Of a stretch of 46,583 nt of DNA, positions 36,613 through 44,433 are shown piece after piece. The notes under the pieces are model-generated. The model searched no databases. It saw nothing but the letters and a program-made list of their open reading frames with translations, and was not told the origin of the DNA. The position numbers and the translations under genes were made by a program. This DNA is from an uncultured Blautia sp. GTDB lineage: Bacteria; Bacillota; Clostridia; Lachnospirales; Lachnospiraceae. The stretch spans positions 1 to 46,583 of the forward strand of contig NZ_CAKRXI010000026.1 of NCBI RefSeq assembly GCF_934424005.1, read 5' to 3'. Position 1 is the first letter of the stretch. Each line of letters opens with the position of its first letter.

Positions 36613-37260
36613 ATGGAAAGACATGCATTTGCAATGAAAGTAAAATCAGGCAAAATGAACGACTATCGTAAAAAACTTGGAGAAATCTGGCCGGATCTGA
36701 CCACATTTCTTGATCGAAATAAAGTAAAAAATTTCAGTATCTGGAATGCAGAAGACCTGATCTTTGGTTATTATGAAAATGAAGATGGAGCAAAATTAAG
36801 CGCTGAAGAAGTGAGCGTAAAAGATGCAATCACTGCGAAGATCGATGACACATTTGACTGGATTTCCACACCGGGTGAAGATATGAGACTGATGTATCAT
36901 AACTTTGGTATTGTAAGAGAAAATAAAGAATTGATCCGTCACAGAATGTTTATGACAAAACTGAAAGCAGGATGTGAAGAGGAATACAAGAGACGCCATG
37001 ACGGACTGATCGCACAGAGAGGTGACACTGTAGATCCGGGTCCGGACAGTAATTTCAGCATCTGGTGTGCCGGTGGCTATATTTTTGGATACGATGAGAT
37101 CGATACTACAATGGAAGTAGAAGAGACTGTTGAATCCAGAGAGCAGACCGTTGAGTGGGAAATGCGTCAGCTGGGAATCATGGACTGGATCACCAATGAT
37201 GTAGACTGGATGACAGGTGATGTACATGCAGATGTAAAACGTCTGGCATGGCATAATTAA
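36613..37260 (+). CDS. Tandem-duplicated L-rhamnose mutarotase-like protein (RhaM/DUF718 fold)
   Basis: A 215-residue cytosolic protein made of two RhaM-like dimeric alpha-beta-barrel domains, about 1-100 and 107-215. Each starts alike (RHAFAMKVKSGKMNDYRKKL and RHRMFMTKLKAGCEEEYKRR) and has a matching later strand (NFSIWNAEDLIFGYYE and NFSIWCAGGYIFGYDE). Classical RhaM is a single domain of about 104 aa acting as a dimer. Domain 1 keeps the EIWPDL helix but has Leu where RhaM has its catalytic His; domain 2 keeps RRH but loses the WP. ATG 36613 is chosen because AGGAGG lies 9 nt upstream. No other rhamnose genes are in the window, so the sugar it acts on, if any, is open. Confidence 0.8.
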   Translation: MERHAFAMKVKSGKMNDYRKKLGEIWPDLTTFLDRNKVKNFSIWNAEDLIFGYYENEDGAKLSAEEVSVKDAITAKIDDTFDWISTPGEDMRLMYHNFGIVRENKELIRHRMFMTKLKAGCEEEYKRRHDGLIAQRGDTVDPGPDSNFSIWCAGGYIFGYDEIDTTMEVEETVESREQTVEWEMRQLGIMDWITNDVDWMTGDVHADVKRLAWHN

Positions 37261-37268
37261 GATTACAT

Positions 37269-37336
37269 AAAAAGAACCTTGCAGCTTCGGACAGAGATGA
37301 GTTTAAAATTTCTGTAAGAATCCGCAGGGTTCTTTT
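37269..37336. terminator. Bidirectional intrinsic terminator
   Basis: A long stem: AAAAGAACC with GGTTCTTTT, then TGC with GCA, and ACAGA with TCTGT, with small internal mismatches. It has A- and T-runs on the two sides and lies between the convergent mutarotase-like gene (+) and TetR gene (-). Confidence 0.8.
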
Positions 37337-37345
37337 CTGTTATAA

Positions 37346-37930
37346 TTATTTTTTCATATTCAGATAACCCTGTATGGTATTTTCAATCAGATGATAAGTC
37401 AGTCGCGCCACCTGTTCAGGAGACTCACTCTGTGGCGAAGACAGCCAGGTACGGATCAGTCCAACACATCCGTTAAGAATAAAGGCATATGGATATTTGA
37501 TATCCGGATCATTCTTTGGAAATCTGTCCGGAAGTTGTTTCAGAAAAGTTTCTGCCAGAAGGTTTTCAATCTGTTCTACAAATGCCATATCACCGTGTGG
37601 TCCAAGAAGCGCCAGGCACAAATCACGGTCTTTATCCATGATGGAAAAGAACTGGACAATAAATGGCAGTACGGAATCCGGGTTACCTGGGTCAATCAGG
37701 TAGTTCTGCATAACTTCCGTAATATTCTGCATTGCTTCTTCTTCAATTTTGTGCAGCATCTGATAAATGTCTGTATAGTGCAGATAAAAGGTAGAACGAT
37801 TGATATCGACCTCATCTACCAGTTCTTTTACGGAAATTTCCTTGATACTTTTCTTCTGCATGAGCCGGGCAAGTCCTTCCCGGAGCTGTGCTTTCGTTTT
37901 GCGGACACGTCGGTCCATTTTTTCTGCCAT
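37346..37930 (-). CDS. TetR-family regulator
   Basis: A 194-residue repressor with an N-terminal HTH (RRVRKTKAQLREGLARLM, ISVKELVDEVDINRSTFYLH) and an all-helical C-terminal ligand domain of the type found in AcrR-like regulators of gut Clostridia. ATG 37930 is chosen because GGGGGAT lies 7 nt upstream; an in-frame ATG at 37996 would lie inside the operator-like palindrome. It is divergent from the YhgE/Pip-like gene, which is the likely target. A 17-bp palindrome in the shared promoter region fits a TetR operator. The ligand cannot be predicted. Confidence 0.9.
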   Translation of the reverse strand: MAEKMDRRVRKTKAQLREGLARLMQKKSIKEISVKELVDEVDINRSTFYLHYTDIYQMLHKIEEEAMQNITEVMQNYLIDPGNPDSVLPFIVQFFSIMDKDRDLCLALLGPHGDMAFVEQIENLLAETFLKQLPDRFPKNDPDIKYPYAFILNGCVGLIRTWLSSPQSESPEQVARLTYHLIENTIQGYLNMKK

Positions 37931-37979
37931 GTAAAAATCCCCCAATCTTTTTACCAAAAACAAACAGGTTTTATGTAAA

Positions 37980-37996
37980 ATGTCAATTTTTGACAT
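37980..37996. promoter_or_regulatory. Palindromic operator, probably for TetR
   Basis: ATGTCAA-TTT-TTGACAT is a perfect 7-bp inverted repeat with a 3-nt centre. It contains a consensus TTGACA (37990-37995) that, with TAAAAT at 38014-38019 (18-nt spacer), could be a second plus-strand promoter. Confidence 0.6.
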
Positions 37997-38055
37997 CTAA
38001 TAGACATAATTTGTAAAATTGTCCATTAATATACGAAAAACAAAATGTTTGTCGG

Positions 38056-38084
38056 TTGTAACTGTTTCCTGTGTTTAGTATAAT
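38056..38084 (+). promoter_or_regulatory. Promoter of the YhgE/Pip-like gene
   Basis: TTGTAA (38056-38061), a 17-nt spacer, and a perfect TATAAT (38079-38084). It would give a leader of about 150 nt. Confidence 0.55.
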
Positions 38085-38242
38085 ACGGATTGCAAAGAAA
38101 AGCAACATGATGTTGATTAATAGAAATGAAAACTATTAGTGGAACATTGTCTATTGTTAATATAATGTTTAGTTAAGAAATAGAATTCATTTAAATCAAC
38201 ATGTTAAGATCATATTCATACAGGAAAGAAAGGGGCACAATT

Positions 38243-41200
38243 ATGATCAAAAATGAGTGGAAAAGCTTATGGAATAATAAGATTCTGATCATTGTCGTGA
38301 TGGCGATCATTGTTATTCCGGTGATCTATGCGGGACTGTTCCTGAAATCCATGTGGGACCCATATGGAAATCTCGATAAACTCCCGGTAGCAGTAGTCAA
38401 CAATGACAAATCAGTAGAATATAATGGAAAGACGTTAAGCGTCGGTTCAGATATGGTGGATGAACTGAAAGACAACGATTCACTGGATTTCCATTTTGTA
38501 GACAGCGACGAGGCAGAACAGGGACTGAAAAATGGAACCTATTATATGGTAATTACGATTCCGGAAGATTTTTCAGCAGATGCATCTACACTGATGGATG
38601 ACAATCCGAAGAAAATGGAACTGAAATATGAAACAAACCCGGGAACAAACTATATTGCTTCCAAGATGAGTGAAACTGCTCTTTCAAAGATCAGAGAGGC
38701 GGTTGCTTCGAAAGTAACAGAAACTTATACACAGACAGTGTTTGATCAGATTGGTACTGTTGGAGACGGTATGCAGGAAGCTGCCGATGGATCAACTGAG
38801 ATAAAGGATGGTCTGACAACAGCATCTGATGGAAATAAAACCATCACAACTAATCTGAAAAAACTTGCCGACAGTACTCTGACTTTCAAAAGTGGTGCTG
38901 AGACACTGACGGAAGGACTGAAAGAGTACACAGACGGTGTTTCACAGGTAGACAGCGGTGCAGCACAGCTTGATGAGGGTGTAGGCACACTGACTGACAA
39001 AGTTCCGACACTGACAAGTGGTGTGAATACATTAAATGATGGTGTAAAAAGTTATACAGATGGTGTATCAAAGCTGGATGCAAACTCCGCACAGATTACT
39101 TCTGGTGTGAACAGCCTGGCAACAGGTGCACAGAGCCTGGAAACAGGATTGGACACATTAAAGAGTGGTACAACACAGTATGTAAGTGGTGCAAATACAC
39201 TGGCAGATGGTGTGACTCAGTATGTTGCGGGAGCAAAACAGCTTGCAGCAGGGGCGAAACAGTTATCCGCACTGGAGAATCTGGATCAGGTTTCTACTGG
39301 AATTTCACAGCTGAATGCAGCAGTTTCTGACGGAAGCAGTTCTCTTATAAGCGGAACTCAGCAGCTGGAGAGTGGACTTGGTCAGCTTGCTTCTCAGTTA
39401 AAAACACTGTCAGACAGTACGACTGCGGACAGTATCAAACAGCTTGCAAGCGGTCTGAATACAGCGAAAACCGGTATGGAAAATGCGAGCAAGGGAATGA
39501 CAAGCGCGGCCGATGGTATGAATCAGGCAGCATCTGGAATGAGTACTGCAGCTGATACGATCAGCGCGGCCAGTGCAGGCATTTCTCAGGCAGCATCCGG
39601 TCTGCAGAGTGCGACACAGCCGGTTGCGACAGCGGCGAATAGTATGACCGGTATCGTTCAGCAGTGTGCACAGGATGCCAATAATCAGATCAGTGCGGCA
39701 AACGCACAGGTTGAGGCGGCAAACGGCCAGACGGCAGCAGCAAATGCAACGATCGCAAATGCGGCAGCAGCATTAAGTGCACTGCAGGGTCAGGCTGATG
39801 AGAATGGAATGATTTCCGCAGAAAGTCTCAGTGCGGTGATCGGCTCTCTTACTCAGGCAGATGCAGGAGTCGCAGGCGTTGATGGAATCAGTGCAGACAG
39901 TTATACAGGTCAGGCACAGGCGGTTGTCAGTGCAGTTTCTGACCAGCTGACATCTGCACAGGCATCATTAAATGATACAGCGTCACAGTTAAATCAGGCA
40001 GCAGCAGGACTGAGCAGCGGAGCAGATACATTAAAAGCAAAATCTTCTGATATGAGTAATGGTGCTTCTCAGATGAGTGCCGGAGCAAAACAGATGGAAG
40101 CAGGAGTTTCTTCTATTCCGGAAGTACCTTCTGATCCGATCAATACCGTAACTGCAGCAGTCGATCAGCTTTATGCCGGAGCACAGAAAGTCAATGCCGG
40201 AGCAGGAAGTGTTTCTTCTGCACTTGGTACTCTGGAAGCGGGAACGAAAGATTTTCCGAAGGCAGCTGCCGGTGTGAAAGCTCTGAACGCAGGTTTTGAA
40301 ACTCTTACAGCAAATGATGAGACGCTGACAGCAGGTGCAGCAAGTCTGAAAGCAGCCGGAAGTACCGTGACATCCGGTATCAGCCAGCTGAGTGCAGGTG
40401 GAAAAACACTTGCATCTGGTGTGAATACACTTAGCAATGGTCTGAAAACTTATACAGACGGAGTTGCAACTCTGGCAGGCAACAACAAGGCTCTGACAAG
40501 TGGAACACAGCAGCTCGCAGATGGAGCTAAAACACTTGCAGATGGAGCAGAGCAGCTTGCTTCCGGTACACAGACACTTCATGCCGGAACACAGAAACTG
40601 GTTTCCAACAACAGCAAGCTCAACAGTGGAGCTGATCAGCTTGCAGACGGAGCCGGACAGATTCAGGATGGTTCTTCCAAACTTTATGACGGTTCCAAAG
40701 AACTGGGCGATGGTATTACAAAACTGGAAGATGGTTCTGATACACTTGCAACTAGTCTGAATGACGGCGCAAAAGAAGTAAAAGAAACAAATGCATCTGA
40801 TGATACGATCAGCATGTTTGCAACACCGATCACAGATGAAGAATCAAAGATCACAACAGTCGAAAACAACGGTCATGCAATGGCACCTTATATGATGTCT
40901 GTAGGTCTCTGGGTCGGATGCCTGGCATTCTGCCTGATGTATCCTCTGACTGAGTACAAAGGAAAACTGAAATCCGGATTTGCATGGTGGGCAAGCAAGG
41001 CTTCTGTACTTTATCCGGTAGCAATCCTCCAGGGTGTGCTTCTGATTCTTCTGCTTCATGTATTTGACGGATTTACTCCGGTAGAAATGACGAAGACAAT
41101 CCTGTTTGCGGCACTGACCGGTGCATGTTTTACTTCGATTATGTACTTCTTTAACATTACATTTGGTAAAGTAGGAAGCTTCCTGATGCTGATCTTCATG

Positions 41201-41479
41201 GTAGTTCAGCTGGCAGGATCTGCCGGAACTTATCCGGTTGAGATTTCTCCTTCCTTTGTAGCAAAGATTCATTATTATCTGCCATTTACATATACAGTAA
41301 ATGCATTCCGCAGCACGATCTGCGGAGGTGAAAGTATCCGACAGTCTGTGATCGTTCTGATCGGACTGACAATTATTTTCACAATACTGACAATCCTCCA
41401 GTTCTGCCGTATGGCAAGAAGAAAGAAAGAGGGCAAATTTGTTCTCCTTGACTGGCTGGAAGAAAAAGGGGTTGCATAA
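38243..41479 (+). CDS. YhgE/Pip-domain giant membrane protein
   Basis: A 1078-residue integral membrane protein of the YhgE/phage-infection-protein family. It has one membrane helix near the N-terminus (ILIIVVMAIIVIPVIYAGLF), an extracytoplasmic domain with LPVAVVNNDKSVEYNGKTLS, then about 700 residues of Gly/Ala-rich heptad-like repeats (LASGTQTLHAGTQKL, LADGAGQIQDGSSKL) forming a long helical stalk, and about five C-terminal membrane helices of ABC-2 permease type (from about 890). Known relatives act as phage receptors, and others are linked to type VII secretion (YueB-like). ATG 38243 is chosen from AGGGG 7 nt upstream. It is probably repressed by the divergent TetR. Transport or secretion function is inferred. 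Confidence 0.88.
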   Translation: MIKNEWKSLWNNKILIIVVMAIIVIPVIYAGLFLKSMWDPYGNLDKLPVAVVNNDKSVEYNGKTLSVGSDMVDELKDNDSLDFHFVDSDEAEQGLKNGTYYMVITIPEDFSADASTLMDDNPKKMELKYETNPGTNYIASKMSETALSKIREAVASKVTETYTQTVFDQIGTVGDGMQEAADGSTEIKDGLTTASDGNKTITTNLKKLADSTLTFKSGAETLTEGLKEYTDGVSQVDSGAAQLDEGVGTLTDKVPTLTSGVNTLNDGVKSYTDGVSKLDANSAQITSGVNSLATGAQSLETGLDTLKSGTTQYVSGANTLADGVTQYVAGAKQLAAGAKQLSALENLDQVSTGISQLNAAVSDGSSSLISGTQQLESGLGQLASQLKTLSDSTTADSIKQLASGLNTAKTGMENASKGMTSAADGMNQAASGMSTAADTISAASAGISQAASGLQSATQPVATAANSMTGIVQQCAQDANNQISAANAQVEAANGQTAAANATIANAAAALSALQGQADENGMISAESLSAVIGSLTQADAGVAGVDGISADSYTGQAQAVVSAVSDQLTSAQASLNDTASQLNQAAAGLSSGADTLKAKSSDMSNGASQMSAGAKQMEAGVSSIPEVPSDPINTVTAAVDQLYAGAQKVNAGAGSVSSALGTLEAGTKDFPKAAAGVKALNAGFETLTANDETLTAGAASLKAAGSTVTSGISQLSAGGKTLASGVNTLSNGLKTYTDGVATLAGNNKALTSGTQQLADGAKTLADGAEQLASGTQTLHAGTQKLVSNNSKLNSGADQLADGAGQIQDGSSKLYDGSKELGDGITKLEDGSDTLATSLNDGAKEVKETNASDDTISMFATPITDEESKITTVENNGHAMAPYMMSVGLWVGCLAFCLMYPLTEYKGKLKSGFAWWASKASVLYPVAILQGVLLILLLHVFDGFTPVEMTKTILFAALTGACFTSIMYFFNITFGKVGSFLMLIFMVVQLAGSAGTYPVEISPSFVAKIHYYLPFTYTVNAFRSTICGGESIRQSVIVLIGLTIIFTILTILQFCRMARRKKEGKFVLLDWLEEKGVA

Positions 41480-41521
41480 AGGCAGTCTTATATGCATAAT
41501 AGAAGAGTGTTCTGATTATAT

Positions 41522-41557
41522 AGAGTCACATCTGTAAAAGCGGATGTGGCTCTTTTT
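41522..41557 (+). terminator. Intrinsic terminator of the YhgE/Pip-like gene
   Basis: AGAGTCACATC pairs with GATGTGGCTCT (one G-T pair) around a 10-nt loop, followed by five T. Confidence 0.88.
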
Positions 41558-41742
41558 GGATAATGTTGCTTTTGGCGGAAGATGAAGTTTCCAGAATTAA
41601 CAATTTCATCACATTTTTCCCACAAAGTAAACACAAATCAACCATATACTCTTAAACATAAAAGGAAAACAGAAACAGAGATAGCTATTCACGGACAATG
41701 TTTTATGAAGTGAACAGTAATGATCCTAAGGAGGGGATTTTG

Positions 41743-43254
41743 ATGAGCGATAAAAACAACAACGTAATGATGAACAATGACATGAATAACAATATGAATA
41801 ACGATAACGATCCAAAAGAAAGAATGAGAAAAAGAGTAAAGAAAGCAGCCGGAATTGCACTTTGTGCAGTACTTGCAGGCGGACTTGCAGCAGGTTCTTT
41901 TGAAGGAATCAATACACTGACCGGATGGAACAGCAGTACAGTAGAAGCTGCAACCAGCAAGGATAATACGACTCTTCTTCAGACAAAATCAAAAAAGAAA
42001 AGCAAAGATAAATCTGAAGAAAAGAAAGATGACAGCAAAGATGAATCCGAGACTAAGACAAAAGGAAGTCTGGATGTCTCTGATATTGCTGCGGAAGGAA
42101 TGAAATCCGTTGTATCTATCACGACAAAATCTGTACAGGATGTGCAGAATTATCTTGGAGCTTATGGATTCGGCGGAAGCCAGGGATATACAACACAGCA
42201 GGAAGTTGAAGGAAGCGGTTCTGGTATCATTGTTGGAAAAAACGATGACAGTCTTCTGATCGCAACCAACTATCATGTAGTAAGTGGTGCAGAAACCGTA
42301 TCTGTTACCTGCATCGATGGAGAGACCTATGCAGCAACTGTAAATGGTTATGATGAGGATAAAGACCTTGCAGTTGTTTCCGTAGCGCTTTCCGATATTT
42401 CTGATGATACTCTGGACCAGATTGCAGTTGCTACGATCGGAAGTTCTGATGATCTGAAAGTTGGTGAGCAGGTCGTTGCAATCGGTAATGCTCTTGGATA
42501 TGGACAGTCTGTAACAACCGGTATTGTCAGTGCAAAGAACCGTAAAATGAATGATCAGGGTATTGAGCAGGATGAAGATTCAGACGCAACAAACCTTATC
42601 CAGACAGATGCAGCCATCAACCCTGGTAACAGTGGTGGTGCCCTGCTGAACATGGACGGAGAGGTTGTTGGTATCAACTCTGCAAAACTTGCCTCCACAG
42701 AAGTTGAAGGTATGGGCTATGCAATCGCAATCTCTGATGTGACAGATACTCTGGAGCAGCTTATGAATGAGACTCCTAGAGATAAAGTAGATAACCATGG
42801 TGTGCTTGGTATCACAGGTATGTCTGTAAGTGATGAGGCTTCTCAGTACTATGGAGTTCCGGAAGGTGTTCTTGTATCTGAGGTAACCGAGGGCGGAGCA
42901 GCAGATAAAGCCGGAATCAAAGCAAAATCTATCATCACAGAATTTGATGGTAAGAGAGTACGCAGCATTGATGAACTGGTAAGCCGTCTTGAGTATTATG
43001 AACCAGGTGAAGAGGTAGATGTTACCATCGAAGTTGCAGATGGTGATTCTTATAAAGAAAAGACAGTTACCGTAATACTTGGTGAGAATCCGGATGCAGG
43101 TTCCAGTGATTCAAAAGATACATCCAAAGATGATGAACAGACTGAAGATTCCCAGGATCAGGGAGATGAAAGTACAGACAGTCTGCTGCAGGATTTTGAA
43201 AATCAGAAGGCAGATGGAAATGTTTATGAACAGTTCTTCGGATTCCTTAACTAA
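41743..43254 (+). CDS. htrA: HtrA/DegP-like serine protease with PDZ domain
   Basis: A membrane-tethered quality-control protease of 503 aa. In order: a cytosolic N-tail very rich in Asn and Met (VMMNNDMNNNMNNDNDPKER), one membrane helix (about 36-55, AAGIALCAVLAGGLAAGSFE), a charged Lys/Asp/Glu linker, a trypsin-like domain with triad His178 (ATNYHVVSG), Asp208 (DKDLAVVSV) and Ser297 (NPGNSGGALLN), a PDZ domain (about 350-450, GVLVSEVTEGGAADKAGIKA), and an acidic Ser/Asp-rich C-tail. ATG 41743 is chosen because AAGGAGGGG lies just upstream; an in-frame ATG at 41698 lacks a site. It degrades or refolds misfolded exported proteins. It is monocistronic. Confidence 0.94.
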   Translation: MSDKNNNVMMNNDMNNNMNNDNDPKERMRKRVKKAAGIALCAVLAGGLAAGSFEGINTLTGWNSSTVEAATSKDNTTLLQTKSKKKSKDKSEEKKDDSKDESETKTKGSLDVSDIAAEGMKSVVSITTKSVQDVQNYLGAYGFGGSQGYTTQQEVEGSGSGIIVGKNDDSLLIATNYHVVSGAETVSVTCIDGETYAATVNGYDEDKDLAVVSVALSDISDDTLDQIAVATIGSSDDLKVGEQVVAIGNALGYGQSVTTGIVSAKNRKMNDQGIEQDEDSDATNLIQTDAAINPGNSGGALLNMDGEVVGINSAKLASTEVEGMGYAIAISDVTDTLEQLMNETPRDKVDNHGVLGITGMSVSDEASQYYGVPEGVLVSEVTEGGAADKAGIKAKSIITEFDGKRVRSIDELVSRLEYYEPGEEVDVTIEVADGDSYKEKTVTVILGENPDAGSSDSKDTSKDDEQTEDSQDQGDESTDSLLQDFENQKADGNVYEQFFGFLN

Positions 43255-43316
43255 GCAATACTTATCCAGGTTTATTACGGATGTTTTTTCCGTAAAAATA
43301 TAATTATATAAGCAGG

Positions 43317-43350
43317 AAAGACCGGTGCAGAGAATTGTACCGGTCTTTTT
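43317..43350 (+). terminator. Intrinsic terminator of the HtrA-like gene
   Basis: AAAGACCGGT pairs perfectly with ACCGGTCTTT around a 12-nt loop, followed by a T-run. A smaller hairpin TTACGGA/TCCGTAA precedes it at about 43274-43293. Confidence 0.9.
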
Positions 43351-43384
43351 CTGTGAACAGTAACCGGGTCTTTTGCTGCTTTTG

Positions 43385-43413
43385 TTGAAAGAACAGGGAC
43401 GGTCTGTTATACT
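43385..43413 (+). promoter_or_regulatory. Promoter of the exonuclease gene
   Basis: TTGAAA (43385-43390), a 17-nt spacer, and TATACT (43408-43413), 61 nt before the start codon. Confidence 0.7.
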
Positions 43414-43473
43414 AGACAACAGAGTAAATGGAAGACAGCTATCGCAGCTAAAACAAAAAGAAGGAAATACTGT

Positions 43474-44433
43474 ATGAATTATATTGTTTTTGACCTGGAA
43501 TGGAATCAAAGTCCCGGTGGAAAAAAATATTCCAATAGTCGTCTGCCTTTTGAGATCATCGAGATCGGTGCGGTTAAAATGAATGAGCAGAGAGAAGTTC
43601 TGGATGTTTTTCAGAGACTTGTGAAGCCACAGGTATACAACTGGATTCATGACAGCATACATGAAGTGATCCATGTAGATTATAAGGATCTCGCTGATGG
43701 AGAACCTTTCCAGCAGGCGGTCAGAGAATTTCTGAAGTGGTGCGGAGAGGAATATGTTTTTTGTACCTGGGGAAATCAGGATGTTATGGAACTACAGCGG
43801 AATATGAAGTATTATGGAATGCTTTCGCTGCTTCCAGGACCGGTCACATATTATGATGTGCAGAAAATATACGGAATCTGTCATGAAGAGGCTGGCGGGC
43901 GAAGGAGCCTGGAATTTGCCATTGACCAGATGGGGATCCCGAAGGCACAGGATTTTCACAGGGCATTAACGGATGCCCGGTATACAGGGGATATTTTTAA
44001 AACACTGGAACCTGCAGCAATCTGTGCAAATTCATCTATTGATGTTTATCAGAATCCAAAGAACAAAAAAGAAGAGATTTTTATCTCATACCCCACGTAT
44101 GACCAGTATGTGTCACGTGAGTTTGCAGACAAAGAAAAGGTAATGAAAGACCGGGAAGTTGCAAGTACCCGCTGTCCGGTATGCCATATGCCGGCCAAAC
44201 GTAAGATCCGCTGGTTTATGAATAATTCTCGTGCATATGAGAGTGTATCACTTTGTCAGAAGCATGGATATATCAAAGGAAAAGTGCGAATCCGCCATAC
44301 AGATGAAGATGCGTATTATGCAATCAAGACATTAAAGAGGATTGAAGAAAAAAATGCGGAAGAAATCCGTGAAAAAAGGGATTCCCTCCGCAAGAAGAGA
44401 CAGGCGAAACGTCAGTCAGAGAAGCTGGTCTGA
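43474..44433 (+). CDS. DEDDh 3'-5' exonuclease with Cys-rich C-terminal tail
   Basis: A 319-residue exonuclease of the RNase T/KapD type. Metal-binding residues: D7 and E9 in VFDLEWN, a mid-protein Asp in FCTWGNQDVMEL, and His162 and Asp167 in DFHRALTDARYTGD (the DEDDh pattern). After about residue 185 a tail follows with CPVCHMPAKRKIRW and LCQKHGYIKG, whose CxxC and CxxH could bind one zinc, and then a strongly basic end (RKKRQAKRQ). The nucleic-acid target (RNA processing or DNA repair) is unknown. Its last 18 nt overlap the end of the convergent DD-carboxypeptidase gene. Confidence 0.88.
   Translation: MNYIVFDLEWNQSPGGKKYSNSRLPFEIIEIGAVKMNEQREVLDVFQRLVKPQVYNWIHDSIHEVIHVDYKDLADGEPFQQAVREFLKWCGEEYVFCTWGNQDVMELQRNMKYYGMLSLLPGPVTYYDVQKIYGICHEEAGGRRSLEFAIDQMGIPKAQDFHRALTDARYTGDIFKTLEPAAICANSSIDVYQNPKNKKEEIFISYPTYDQYVSREFADKEKVMKDREVASTRCPVCHMPAKRKIRWFMNNSRAYESVSLCQKHGYIKGKVRIRHTDEDAYYAIKTLKRIEEKNAEEIREKRDSLRKKRQAKRQSEKLV

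Larger units (their letters stand above)
37931..38242. other. Divergent regulatory region, 312 bp
   Basis: An AT-rich gap between the TetR gene (-) and the YhgE/Pip gene (+). It contains the operator-like palindrome at 37980-37996 and the plus-strand promoter at 38056-38084. Several further TGTC/GACA half-sites occur (for example TAGACATAAT near 38000 and AATTGTCC near 38020). There is no coding capacity of interest. Confidence 0.5.

Noticed and set aside
40844..41497. 217-codon antisense frame over the C-terminal membrane region of the YhgE/Pip gene
   Set aside because: The membrane helices on the other strand explain the sequence; the antisense frame has no domain or start signal.
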